From the NCBI GenBank assembly GCA_026119935.1, contig JALRMH010000002.1:1-64000 (forward strand): a stretch of DNA of 64,000 bases, in the 5' to 3' direction. Made by a program: the position numbers and the translations under genes. The stretch is from Endothia cerciana. Its lineage: Eukaryota > Ascomycota > Sordariomycetes > Diaporthales > Cryphonectriaceae. How positions within the stretch are numbered: position 1 is the first letter of the stretch; the number at the start of each line of letters is the position of its first letter. Below, in pieces: positions 18,896 to 31,619 of this stretch. Under the pieces are notes generated by a model. That model had not been told where the DNA came from. It worked only from the letters and a program-made list of their open reading frames with translations, and made no database searches.

Positions 18896-21800
18896 ACTGC
18901 AAGGGTGTGTGGATTTGAATGTAGATGGAGATTGTTGGGTGGGGGGTGAGGGAAGACATTTGGCACCTCAATTAGAAGCTACGCTAGTATTATTATATAC
19001 TCTTCTTCTCGGCTCAGAGATATATTAATGCCCTTATCGATAGGTAGGCTGAGCTTTCACTCTTTCTCTCTCTAGCGCGCAATGCATACCCTTTTGCCCT
19101 AACGTATCATGAAGGCTCGAGCACAGGCTGTTGACCACAGGGCCCACACCGGACAGCAGCATCGAGTGTCTGGCGAGAAAGCTTTTCTGATGTGAGCTAG
19201 TGCCACGCCCAATGCTGCATCGCGATGCAGGCACACGTAAACCTGACGACGCGCCCCCAACGGCGGCCTGGGCGACTGCTGCCAGAAGGAAAGCTGGAGA
19301 GGAGCGGGGCGGTTGATGAGGGCCTGGCCGGCCAGGATCGTGCAGCGTGCTGTGGAGTTTCGTCCGGAGCTGACGGCGGACGGGCCGCTGGACGTACGTC
19401 AATCAGTCACAACGTACGTCGCGGCTGCGGCCTGTCAGGCTCGGCGGTTGCAAGGTAGACAGCGGGCGGCTGGGGGGCGTGCCTGTTGTTCATAACTGTG
19501 GTCACGGCTGCGGCGGCTATCAGACGAGCTTCATGTGTGCGGCCAGGAAGGGCTCGGGACCTCATGAGAGAAGCCCTTGGTGCAAGCATCCAGATGTTCC
19601 TCACGTGCAGCTGCCCAGGCATGATGTAGCATGGCTATCACCCGTTGATACCCGTCCCTTCTCGCCTCGTTGAGACAATCTGGCCCTGGGACCGCGGAAC
19701 AGGCCGCGGTGCGGGCATGGGTCTACGGATCACTTGTCTCGATGAGCACGATGCCTGGTTCAATAGTTGCCATGGGAAAGCAGAGGACGGGCCGGAAGCG
19801 GGGTGCCCTGGATGATTACTCTGCGAGAGCAGAGTTTCTCGAGGAGGAGTTGGTCACTAAGGGAAATTCGAAGTAGGGGGGAGTGGTCAACTCCCTCGTG
19901 TCGAGGTACTTACAGGCCCGCGTTCCCCTTCTCAAGAGAGAGGTTGGTGATGTACAAGGCGTGGTATTATGACTTCCGGATTGGGAAGTCCTAGCTGGTG
20001 ATAGTGGGTGGACAGGCGCTACTGTACAGGCTTACACCACAGCCAAGGGGGGTCGTCGCTACAGGGGGTCCACCACAGGAACCAGCCAACGCTCTTGGAT
20101 ATCAAAGCAGATGGTAAATATATCTCGGATGCTCTGCCCAACATGGCGTTTGGGAAAACAAGAACAGAGAAACAGCTCAAAACTGAAAGGTGGGATATGA
20201 AAACCGCTCTAGAGCTCGTCCTTCGCTCCACTGATGGCCTGACCCGTCTCGCCTGTGTGATTCTGGCTGCCAGCGAGTGCATGTGGCAGTGTGGTTTCCA
20301 GGTTCGGTTCCGGAGCTTGCGCAGGCCCAGCGGATACCGGGACCCAGTGGAACGGTCACGAACGTCTTGCTCTGAGTGCTGTTGATCTTCAGGCCCGCCT
20401 CGAAGCCCACCATCGTGGTCCCGGACCCCACGCTGCGAAGATGGCGACCCCATCTCGGGTCTGGCCCTTTTTCCCCTTTGCGGAGTACCACCGATGCTTC
20501 TCGTTGTGCCACGGGCACATCCAATGGAGTCTTCGACTCAGGCCGGCTGCATGTTCTCGGCCGTCTCCCCACCAGTCTCCTCCCGCGGTTCAGGGGTCAC
20601 AGAGGGCCAGAGCCTGCTTCTGCACCGATGGGACCGGGGGCCGTCGGGCGCTGAACTGTCGGGGTGAGTTGGAATGTCTGATGGAAGATGCGGCAGGCCG
20701 TGGTGACTCACTCTATGGCTCGCAGACGATGTCTGCTGGCCTCAATCTCGGCCTCTTCTGGGTTGCCGAGCAGGTGTGACAAAAATTCTCTCACCCCATC
20801 GGGTGACCCATCTGGCCAATCAGCCCAGGGCAGGTCCGCAGTATTCGATCCGGGCAGCACGTGCTATGTCTATCATGTAGTGTCCTCATCGGGAGTGGAC
20901 ATGGTTGAGATCGTGCTCATGGGTGTGTCCTTTAGATTGTCTGATCCAAGAGTACAGCACCTTTGTACTGGGATCTCGCTCTGAGGTCGGAACAGACGGC
21001 CTCCCTCCTCCCTCCTCGACCCTGTCACACAGAGACTCCTTCATCGTGCCGATGCTCTAGCTCGTGGTTGCCTTGCGCTGCAGTCCGTCGGGGTGCCATC
21101 CCCTGAAAGTGAAAATGGCCGATGGCGCAGGAGTACGGGGGCTTGCATTGGTGAAACTAGAAGGCTTGCTGCCTGGTGGGAAATCTGTTGAGCCCCCATC
21201 ATGCTGACATCATGGACAGGCATGCCGTGGAATAGCTTGAGGGCTACATCTGCGGGCTGGAGGCTCCTGGGAGTGGTTCCGAGCCGGACGCAGAGGCCTG
21301 CGGCACTTGCGGTATCACATTCGCGCCCGCCACTCGCGGTTGGCCGAAAGCGGGATGAAGCGGGCGGGCACGGGAGGAGGCCCTGAGACAACGCAAGGAA
21401 GGTTTTTGGGGAAGAAATGTGACAGCTCCCAAAGGATGGCCATCCACAGTGCTGGCTGGGGATGATGATGTTGGCTACATAGCCGCGTAGGGGGTTGGCT
21501 CTCATAAGAGAGAACCTGAGACCGCCAGAGCAGTTGCGTCCCCGGAAGACCGTCCGACTAACATGGGGGACAAGGGGAGGAAAAAGAATGGCAGACTGCC
21601 GTGTCAGGGAGTATCAGAGGCATCAGGCCACACGTAGACAAGCTCAGGATCTTCGTCACTGCACTTTGGGCCGGGGGTTGTGAGGTACAACATCCGTGCG
21701 GTATTGCTCTGGATGTACATCCAGCCTGCCGGTACAGGTACCTGATACACAGCTCCCTAGTGAGTCCGAGAGCACCTCAAAGAGATCTGCTGCGTGCTTG

Positions 21801-23815
21801 ACGAGCTAGGCCGGAGTTCGAAGATGTTGGGGCTGTCCTGTCGGACGATCGATCTTGAACCTGACCTGCGTGGAGCAGTTCTTCAACCTAACGGTGGCTC
21901 CGATTCTAGATTCCGCCTCAATTATCAAGATCCTGCAGGGAGCCCACGATCCTACTCCTGCGATGACTCTCATGGGGAGGAGTACTGTACCTGAGCGCCC
22001 TGCCTGCAATGTGCAAGGCGCCCCAGAAAAGAGTCCCGAGGTCGATAACCTACAGCTCGCAGGGATTAGTTTGGTGCATCACGGCAGTTGGCTATAACAC
22101 CATGATGTATAGCACCACATTTCGACGCAGGAGAGGGACTTCAAGATGTTATGCCCACTGGATGATGCAGGAGAAGCAACTTGTCTCCCCCCAGCAGAAA
22201 GACCGCCGAGGGGGAACATCCAAGGGCTGTGAGCCAACCACCGTAGCGCATGATATTGACCTGCGAGAGTTGTACAACACCCCGGATCATTTCTCCCAGT
22301 TGGCTACCGAGGCTGGGTCGCACGGGAAAAATCAGATGAGTAGCCTTGGCTGCAAAGTGAGGTTTTGGGGGGGCCGTACGACGGCTGGAAACACCCAAGC
22401 ACTCTACATATACGACTCGTCCAGACACAAGCTTTGCTTGCCAAGGACCCCTGCTTCCAGTGTGGAATGAGAGGAGGCGACAGATCTCCCCTGCAATACG
22501 ATGCCCCAATTCCCACGAAAACCCGGGTTCCCATGAAGCGAGAGGCCGTTCTGCAGGAGATCGACGGCCCCTCCCCCCCTCCCCCCCGCGGAGCGCTCAA
22601 TCCGACGAGTCGCGATTTGAGGCATGGGCTGTGGAGGCGGGATGGGCGGCGACGGGAAGCTGCAGTAATGTTGCCGGTGGCTTGGACGTTGTAGAACTGT
22701 CACTGGTCCGGATCGACGACAGGGACACCCAGCTAATATCGGCTGGCAGCCTCATCCAGCTCGAGTGGCTGGACCAGCGTGACCAGATGGGCAGGATGGG
22801 CGCATATGAAAAGTTGCGATCCGTTTGTTGAGATGCCGGCTTCCAGCCCGTGGACGAGGACGACATCTTCGACCGTTTGTGGTGCACGTCCTCGCCCTCC
22901 AGGATCGATACAGAGGCCAAGCACAGGGCTGGGTGCTCCTCCAAGGACGTCGGCTACGTCGTTGTCCTGATGTCCATGTCACTGGGCAGGCCAACGTGCA
23001 CATGGTACCATGTACGGGGCTATGGTCTCGTTTGTACTGTGTCTTGACGTGACGCTGTAGTACGTGGGTGAAGCAGCGAGGGCGTTCCGGCGGGAGGCTG
23101 CATCCTTGGGAGCAGCCGCCCAGTGCCTTGGAGCCAAATGCTGCGCAAGGCCTGATTAGGACGAGTTGAGCTAGCTGAAGGGGGGGGGGGAAGGGGAGTA
23201 TTACCACGCTACGCCGGAGAAGGCAATATCTCGAAACTGCAAACCCGGCCCCAAAAGGAAGACTGCATGGCAAACGGGCCATACGACGGACCACCTTGCA
23301 CGCCCGTCGGGCCCAGGACCCTTCAGACCCAATGAAGAAGAAGGAAGAAATTCCTTACGGGAGAGCGCATGGCGGCTGAGCAGTCGGGATCTCTCATGCA
23401 GGTTGTGACGCCGTACGAAAACGACAACTGGGAAAGTTCTACATGTGAAGAGATAGATAGATCTCATGGGGGTGGCCGGCAAACGCGACAAAATTCGGCA
23501 GCTCGTGGATACTTGCATGTAAGGCAACGCGCGCGCGGTGCGTGATTGGGCCGCGGACGAGAATAAGGCAGCAGAGGAGATGTATCAACAAGTCTTGGGC
23601 CCCATCAAGTCTGCCTGAGCTGCTGTAGGCATTATATCAAGGGCGAGCTTCCCACCTCCACAACTCGTGGGTCTCCTCCTCCTCCTCCTCCTCCTCCTCC
23701 CCCTCCTCCTCATAACGTACTCTCAACTCTTCAATTTCTCGCTGTCTGTTATCATCACGCATTCTCAGCTCCTCAACCTCATGCTATCATCTCGAACTTC
23801 ATCCTATCTCTCATC
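18896..23815. other. 4.9-kb region without a recognised gene
   Basis: Many short frames occur on both strands, the longest 150-180 codons, but none shows a domain, and splice-consistent exon sets were not found. One minus-strand frame near 21760-21640 (YIQSNTARMLYLTTPGP) and a plus frame at 22680-22830 (DVVELSLVRIDDRDTQLI) look protein-like without matching anything I know. A CTC-rich tract near 23672-23711 precedes the gene at 23816. Old, decayed coding or transposon DNA is possible. Confidence 0.45.
23672..23711. repeat. (CTC)n tract in promoter/5' leader
   Basis: A pyrimidine-rich CTC repeat lies about 110 bp upstream of the ATG at 23816. Such CT tracts are common near fungal transcription starts. 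Confidence 0.85.
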
Positions 23816-25478
23816 ATGACGTCCCAGTCCAAGAACACTCGCGAGCAGACTACTGGTCAGACTACTGGTCAGACTGCTGGCCAGACGGCTGGCCAGACAG
23901 CTGATCAGACCTCTCAACCGGGACGAGATGAAGTTCCCAACACACAAGGTATGAGCCCGGGAGCACCTAGTAAGGGGCCCGTCGTGGGTTCGCTTAGGCC
24001 ATGAGCTAACGTATACAGATGGCCAACCATCTCAAGCTGCACAAGAACTCGCCGTTCATGATTTCGAGTTCAAGGACAAGGATGGAAACAGTCATCTGGG
24101 CGTGGTTCTGGTCCCGGTTCCGGACAATTCGCCTCCCGCCCAAGATAAAAAGGCAAACGGGACCACCGAGGCTGGTACTGACAAGGTCCAGGTACGGAAC
24201 AGCGTACCCAGGCTCTCTAGGTCCCCTGGCTAATTTGTCACAGCCTCGACCAAGATGCAGTTGCGGCAAGGCCAAAGTTGGTCTGCCCAAACACGAAAAA
24301 GGTGAGGCTCCACATAGACATCTAGAGATGATCATGTCGCTGACATTGCTCTTGGTCCAGAGGATACGTGGGCCCACCTGAGATCGGAGGTCCAACTCTG
24401 GCTCAGCCAAGGGCTCTTTACGGACCCAAAGATGGACCGCTCGCTTGACAGTTCGATTGACGGCCTCTTCATCTGCCAGAAGCGGCCCAGGTCGTCTCCA
24501 CCCCCCAACCCCGGCAATCAGCGACTGGGTAAGGAGAAGAGCCCTCCATCCATGGGGCCGGGGTGCGAGCATCAGCTCACTCCCCTGGGTGCCTTCCTAG
24601 GCGAAGCTGTCCCGGGCATCACGCACGCAGACAAGGACTGGTGCCTACGCCTCCTTCAGGGCGATCGGCCGGCTCCTGATGGTACACTCTTTGCCGCCGA
24701 CCAGTTCGCGGCCACTTGCCGAAAGCTCGTGGACACGGACGCGGAGAGAGTGATCAAGCAGATAACTCCGCTGCTTGTGCCTTGTGCGAGCACGTTTGCT
24801 ACATCTGGTGGCCCCCGGCTGTTCGAGGAAGTCAGACAACCCTGGTGCACCTGCTATCCCTTGGCCGAAACTCAACCGGAGCCCGACTACTCCGTGGGGT
24901 TCGATTGCGACGCCTTCGCGTTCGACCAGATGGGCAAGCTTGATCCCCACAACGGCTACTGCCCAAAACACTCCAAGCTCAAGGAACTCGCTTTGTTCAA
25001 GAGACAATCTCTGTTCAAGGCCACGTGTGACCTATACTTTCCCTTCCTCTCATGCAAGGCAGAGTGCGGGCTCGGCGCTGATCTGCTCGACCTCGCAGAC
25101 TCCCACAACGCCCACAGCATGAGCGTCGCGGTGCGGGCCGTCGTCGAGCTCTTCAAACTCGTGGGCCGGGAGGGCGAGCTACACCGCCAGGTCGTCGGCT
25201 TCTCCGTCTCACACAACTCCGATTCGGTACGGATCTACGGCCACTACCCGGTGATCAGCGGGCAGTTCGCCAAGTTCTGTCGCCACCTCATCCGCGAATT
25301 CAGCTTCACCGGGGCAAATGGCAGGGACAGGTGGGCGGCGTATCAATTCACCAGGAACGTCTATAGCATCTGGCTGCCTTCGCACTTTGCGAGGATCTGT
25401 TCGGCCGTCGATCAGCTGCCGTACAACAATCTGTTCAGTTTTGTCCAGTTCCAAGGAGCGAATATCTTTGCGCTCTGA
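23816..25478 (+). CDS. DUF7924-type protein, 493 aa
   Basis: Four exons, 23816-23948, 24019-24191, 24244-24301 and 24361-25478. The donors are GTATGA, GTACGG and GTGAGG, the acceptors ACAG, ACAG and CCAG, and all phases match. The N-terminus carries TTGQ/TAGQ pentad-like repeats and is probably disordered. A small Cys pair (RCSCGKAK) lies near residue 105. The C-terminal two thirds contain YFPFLSCKAECG, DSHNAHSMSVAVRAVVELF, VVGFSVSHNSDSVRIYGHYP and a final NVYSIWLPSHFARICSAVDQ block. From memory this is the fungal DUF7924 domain, whose core E-x-K-like (CKAEC) and aromatic pattern may reflect a PD-(D/E)XK fold; that last point is inference. The role is unknown. Members are often accessory genes in ascomycetes. 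Confidence 0.8.
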
Positions 25479-27795
25479 TGAAGCATGCCCCCCGCCCAAA
25501 GCGAAACTCGGTTGGGTTTGGCTGGGCAACGAGCCTTGACTCCGCAAGGCTCACTCCGAAAACACGGTGCGTCGAAGGGACCAATAGGGGAATGATGGTA
25601 ACGTTTTGCCTAGTGGGTAGTAATTAGACTGAATACAATTGGTCTCCTTCAAAAAGGTCTCATACATGATCGTGCATAGCAGCGTAGAAGGCCCATCCCC
25701 TTAACTTTACCCTTCCGGAACTTGTGTGGCATGGTGAGGATGATGTCGGGATGGAGGGCAGACAATAGCGGCAAGGCTTCTTCTACCTATGGCCAGTTGA
25801 CCCAAGGATGTTCTCACCCGCGGAGGAGGCGGCCGGACCTCGAGACGCTCCCGCCGGGCCTTGCACCCCGCCGTCACGACCGCCAGTCCGGCGAAAGCGT
25901 ACATCTTCTTGTGGCTGCGAGGCAGCGGGCGCAGGGTCCTTTCTGCTGACGGCCGTGTCGTGCGCCTACATACAGGCGTAGCTGTGGACGAGGGCCTCGC
26001 GGGCTGAGCACAGCAGGAGGACGGCAGTGGCAGTGGGGGGTGTCCCCTAAATATGACCTGACGTCGCGGTATCGAGTGATTTCTTAGTAATCGGGAGCAG
26101 ATGTGGCTGCGGTGGGGAAATACAGCAGACACCCTGACCCTAACATCTTGGGCACACAAGCCAGGTCCAAAGAGCCATTCTGACTCTCTTTTGTCGAGAC
26201 AGATTTCGTACACAAGACTTATTTCTCCCTTCTCATGTTCGAAAGGACACTCGCCTTGCCGCCACAGGTCCTTACGGCTGAATCCTGATGTGATGCTCGA
26301 TGCAAAGTCCGTCTCAAATCATGGATGCTTCCAGGGCCTCGGTGTCCAGTTGCGAAAAAGCCCACATCGTCCTTGCCGTACTACGTAGGGAAGAATGACC
26401 AGTCCACCATCTATATTGTGGTCCTCTGGCCGTCATCCCCTGGTTGGGCGAGCATCCGGCAATTTATGGAGGCCGAGCGGGCCCGAGCCTCCATGTTGTC
26501 GTTCCTCTATGATGCTCGCAAGGTCATCCCCTTGCGTTCCTGCGGCCGGGCCATGGATGGATGGCCACCGTGGAGGGCCAGACTGCAAGAGAATGAGCCG
26601 GGAACAGGAATTATCTTGAAACGGCAGTTCGTCCACCCAGGGGTGGGAACAGCATCAGATAATCTTCGGCGCAAGGGTCCTGACTCAAGAGTCGCCTTCA
26701 TAAGTCTTACATAGTGCCAACTCGGTACCTAGGTTCTCATGAGGTGTTGTTCGAAGCAGACGCTAGACTGTCAAGACTATTGTCGTAACTGTACTCCTGA
26801 TTTTATTCATATACAAACATCCAGTCACTCCATATCCCGGATGTGCGGACCAGCTTCATATATACGAGAAGTGAAGTTGGTAGATGATACACATCATCTT
26901 CACAAGCTTCCGAGGTCGATAGAGTATGAAGAAACCGATGTCAACATATCAGAGCTTGGTTTCACATGGCATCTTATAAGGGACTTCTGCTGACAAGCAA
27001 TTATTGGCAGTGGCTTGAGGCCTTGATCCTCCTCTACTGTGTCGTGGAGGGGCGGGGAGGTCGGCGTGGGAATTTGACAAGCTTCGGATTCGGAGTTTCG
27101 TAGCGAGTCTGACATCTATATAGTCAACTAGACCAAGCGCCCAGGCGAGGTGTGAACCACAGTTGGTGCTGAATATATTGCATCTATCCACTGAACACAC
27201 TTCCCACCATGATATCTCTTCAGCCTCCAAACGTTTTGTGTTGGGCAGGACATAGCGTTTCACGTACGAAAATCCCTCAAGCCCTCATTGCTTACCGGTG
27301 CATCTCTTCATCCCAGACAGCAGATCCGAAGAGATATGGCAGGGAACACCTACAGTTGTTGCAAAGCTGGTATACAGACTGCCCTCTCTTTACGAACGAT
27401 TGGATCCAGCCTTGTCGAATGGAGGTTTCCATGTTCAAGACACGATTGGGCCAAAGACATCATGCTCTGGATTGTAGTAGTACGTGAAACGAAAAGACTA
27501 GATGATTGCACTAATGATGGGAGTAAACATGCTAATAGAGCCTAGATGGGATGCTATATATTAATATCCAGGAAGAAGGTGTCTCCGCCAGCGGAGCAGC
27601 TCCTGGACTATCGGAGAGCAAGTTGCCACGCTGCATACATCTGCCCGCTCAAAACATTGCCCGTCCTCCGGGCTATCTACCCAAGTACTTAGTATTCCGA
27701 TCGGTAGACCGGTGGCCGGCGCTGAAAGTCAGAGCAAGTCAGTGAGAGTTTTCATCGCCGATGTTGAAAGACCACCTACGAATAGACCTCCACTG
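25479..27795. other. 2.3-kb region without a recognised gene
   Basis: No frame shows a known domain. Composition shifts toward AT from about 26740 to 27560. The region separates two genes whose 3' ends face each other, so no promoter is expected. Confidence 0.5.
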
Positions 27796-29189
27796 CTAGT
27801 TCCAGAGCCTTCTGACCATCTGTCTCTGGTGAATTGCCTCTTGATCGTGTTCGTCCATGTCATGATCAGCGGATCCACTGCCCGAGGCGCCGCTGTCCAC
27901 ACCATACGCCTCCTGTTCGGCGGCAGGGTCCTCTGCTTCCCATGTCCTAGCAACTGTATTAGGAGCCTCATTGCAGGGATCCGGACTCTCCTCAAGTGCA
28001 CGAGAAGAGCGTATTGGTTGAAAAGAATTAAGTTGTGGCCCAAGCTGGGCCACGAATGTGTGGAAGTCGTACGCCGCCTCTTCGGCAGCAGGGTCCTCTG
28101 ATTTCCCTCCCCTGGTAGCCGCACTGGGGCCCTCATTACAGGGCTCCGGACTCTTCTCAAGCGCACGAGCAGAGAGTATTGGTTGAAAAGCATTAGGTTG
28201 TGGCTCAGGCTGGGCCACGAAGGCGTTGAGGTCCTCTGCTCCCCGTGTCCTGGCAAACGCACTAGGGCCCTCACTGCAGGGCTCCGGTCTCTTCTCAAGT
28301 GCACGGGCAGAGCGTATTGGTTGGAAAGCATTGAGTTGTGGCCTAGGCTGAGCCACGAATGCGTTGAAATCGTACGCCTCCTGTTCAGTGGCGGGGTCCT
28401 CTGCTTCCTCTCTCCTAGCAACCGCATTGGGGGCCTCATAGGAGGGTTGTGGACCCCTGAGGATTGGACGATTACGACTTGGACGATTACGATTTGTACG
28501 ATTACGAACTGGGCGACTGGGTCGTAGCGGCTGAAAAGCATCTCGACGTGGCCCCGGCCGGGCCACGAATGCGTTGAGACCTACTGGATCAGCAAGTCAA
28601 GCTCCCAGAAGTAGTTATAATAACATACCGTCAACGACCCGCAGGATAGCATGGTTATTCAAGTACTGAGTGACGAATTCCGTCACATCTCGGACGCAGC
28701 GGTCCTCTTGTGGTATTATTTCTAGCCATAGTCAGCTGGGTCTTGAGCTGGCTGCTAGAATAGTAACTTACCCCTCCTCTCTGCGTTTGTATAAATCATG
28801 TCGAGAGTTTTCGAGACCATGCGGTTTGAGAACCACTGGCGCACTTCGAGGCGTCTTTGTTGGTTGGTGGTGCCGATGAGAAGTGCGTTGATCACCTCCT
28901 CCGCTGTGAAGAACTCTAGATCCTCATCCAGCTGCTTATCAGTAGACGAGATGCTCAGAATCTCGAGTTCCAATGGACTGAGTTTCTGGATCTCTTGGCG
29001 ATATCCTTCGTTCTCGTCCACCATCCGGGCGAAGCATATTAGATGTCGATTTTGGGTGGGGCCTATCTTCTCGTTCCCTAACAAGAAAAGCAACGCCCTA
29101 TCAAGCCTCCTCTTCAAGCCAGCTCGCCACATAACCCTGGCTTCCCTGAACCTTGGTCTTCTGCCGGCGGGTACCATGGGTGGATCCAT
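27796..29189 (-). CDS. protein of unknown function with tandem repeats, 431 aa
   Basis: Three exons on the minus strand: 29189-28772, 28721-28629 and 28580-27796. The introns are 50 nt (GTAAGT...GGCTAG, branch GCTGAC) and 48 nt (GTATGT...CAGTAG, branch GCTGAT), and phases close exactly. The N-terminal 170 residues are helical and charged (LSPLELEILSISS, LEFFTAEEVINALLIG, VTQYLNNHAILRVVDG). The rest is four imperfect copies of a 45-70-residue unit built on (L/F)NAFVAQPxPQLNAFQP-I-RSARALEK, each followed by a PEPCNEGPSA and EDPAAEEEAY segment. I do not recognise the family. Repeats at both protein and DNA level suggest recent internal duplication. An alternative start upstream cannot be ruled out. 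Confidence 0.65.
27930..28575 (-). repeat. intragenic tandem repeats of about 140-210 nt
   Basis: The phrase gccacgaatgcgttga recurs with small changes near 28050, 28214, 28352 and 28562, within longer homologous units that code for the repeated tail of the 431-aa protein. Spacing is uneven (about 164, 138 and 210 nt), so units differ in length. Confidence 0.8.
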
Positions 29190-31619
29190 TGCGGTATGAA
29201 GGAGAGGCGAGGTGTTGCTGCACGGCAACCTTGGAGGAACGCATCTTCTCCGAGGGCGTGGGCAGGTGGGCAGGCGGTGCTTGATCAAGTAGCCATCTGG
29301 GGCGGATCAAAGGTTGTGTGACAAGCCTTCTTATCTCAGCGGCAGAAGCAAGATGTTGCTTCTAGCAATCTCTCGGACTAGACTTCTGACAACAAGTGAC
29401 CAATACGCGCCGTTTCTAGATGAGCAGACTCAGGCTTGATGCCCAATGGACGGGGATACCCGTACCATGCTGCTGTCGCACAAAGAACTCTTGGTGGTCA
29501 TTCGTTCCTCCTGCAACCTTTCCATCCCACATCACCCTTGTTCTCTCGACGTAGGCATCGAGGTCCGCTGCTCGGCCGCGCCGATCACCAATCTGCATGT
29601 CGGCTGTCCAGAGCTCCTCGGGATTGGGAGGGGGTCGTCAGATGATGAACCGCCTGCAGGACGTCCTCGGATGGATGACCACCTATCAGTGGCGAACCAG
29701 CCTCAATCGGTGCCCATACTGTTGACGCAAGAGGGGCGAGAACTTGCTCCTCATCATTACACAACATCTGCCCGTTTCTTTCGTGCTTTTCCTCAGGAAT
29801 CAAAGCTTTTCCGAGGATTGCTACATGCCAAGAAAAACCTGGGGCTCGCTCCGTGTGTTGGTGTGGCTCGACACCTGTTTTTCACGGGCCTTTTATCTCC
29901 TAGGTACCTTTTCCTTCTTATGCTCTACAGGTAGGTTGACGACACCCTCTTCCAGTGACAGAACCCTCACCGAGGAATCACGATTGGAGGGAAGGTGACG
30001 AGGAGGAGGACGACCAGGAGAACATTAGGGACACGCACATCCTGCCTCCGCATATCATGCTCAGGCTGCAGCGATAGGCCGTCATGACATACCTTCGGGG
30101 CTTCCCCCGACATTTACTTCCCCATGTCTGATACCCTCCTAGTGTACCAAGCTTGCCAAGTAATGTCAAGGCCTATAGGGGCCTATCTGGCGCAAAAGCG
30201 ATCACCAGTGTGGTCGCACCGGCTGCTCAGGTGTATGATTCCATTTTTGGTCTTTTGAACCACCTCACACCGCCCCGAGTTTCAAGAGGGCCAAAAATAA
30301 GGTGGGAGACATGTTGTCCAGCCGAGAAAAAGAAAGAACCCCTTGTATCTGTACTTCAGCATAGTCCAACGAGTCCTTGCATATGCCCAGACTGACAAGA
30401 CCGGGCCTTCTTCGACGTGAGAGATTGGTAGGCAGCTCAGTATTGCCTAGCGCAGGTGCCCAAGCATCTACTGTAGCATGACAGGCGGCATGTGTTCATC
30501 TGAGTAGACGGGGCATTACCAGGACTAGTAGGAGCGAGAGCCATCGGGACAAGTGAGCACGTATATGTGTGACCTGGGAGGAAATGGAGTGCCAGCAGGG
30601 CCATTCGGGGCTGTCTCTGATGTTCCAGAGTAACAGCCGGCTGTGAACCAGGTCGGAAGTCGACCTGTGGTGCATTGGAACAATTCAGGGGGCGCAAGGA
30701 GATACATGGCAATAAAGCTACCATTCAAGTCGCGATTGAAGGTACTTCGACAGGGGTGTCAGGTACACATAGGCCAGTGGTACGTTTAGATACGTCGCCA
30801 GTTCTTGCTTATTCTTTTGATTAATATTAGGGCTTTTAGCTTTAAAGCCAAACTCGTAAAGCAGGGATGTGAGTTTGTTGTCCCCCTCCTCCTGAGCCGC
30901 ACCCGACCTGTTTGCCCAGGCCCTGATCGTCTTCCGCCGCCTTGATAGGGTGCGCGGGCTGCAAGGACCGTGGGCGCCTATGCAGTCTCCTTTCTAGTCT
31001 GTGCACCAGCGCCTATTTTATGCACATACGCATCTGTGGCGTTATATGAGCTTCCGAGGTCGGAGCAAAAGCACCTGTGCTTGTCCCATGATATGCTGCG
31101 GCGGCGCCTAGGACCAGATCCCCGGATGAACCATGCACACCGCACTTCCGTGGGCCTGTATCGACTTGAGGATGGTGCGCTCACGAAGTACCCTGTGCAG
31201 GTGTGAATACGAGTGCAAGGTAGTTTGAAAGCAAAAGAAGTCTGAGGTATGCGTACCGATCATACGCAAGGTTACTTCTGCCGCCGTGGATCCAGGATCC
31301 TGCAGACAGAGTGAACACATGCATATTCGGAGCAGGCATCAGGCGCTCATCCCTTTTGCGTGCTCTTCGTGCGGCACGACAATGAGAAGTCCCGAGGTCA
31401 TAATCACAGGTCCACATCAGCCCAGACCGATAACTCCTAGCCTGGACGCCACGCTGACTTGGTAGATGATTACTCAGAAGCACTCGCAAGTCGCAGCGGA
31501 TGACACCTCCGGCAAGAACCCTCTCGAAACAGGGCGCTCAAAAGGCCAGCGGGTTCAACGAGCCAGTCCTGGGACGAGGGTATATGCTTGCCATCGACCG
31601 ATATTTCAACCTCGAGACC
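29190..31619. other. intergenic, one coding-like fragment near 29.5 kb
   Basis: Most of this stretch shows nothing. On the minus strand, about 29630-29416, a frame reads NPEELWTADMQIGDRRGRAA then DLDAYVERTRVMWDGKVAGG and stops at 29416. A branch-like CTGAC and a pyrimidine-rich CCCGAG lie just before it, so it could be a last exon or a relic. I found no upstream exon and do not recognise the sequence. Confidence 0.4.

Noticed and set aside
27712..28101. Plus-strand frames over 27.7-28.5 kb
   Set aside because: Antisense of the repeat-tail protein; the minus-strand model has consistent introns and phases.
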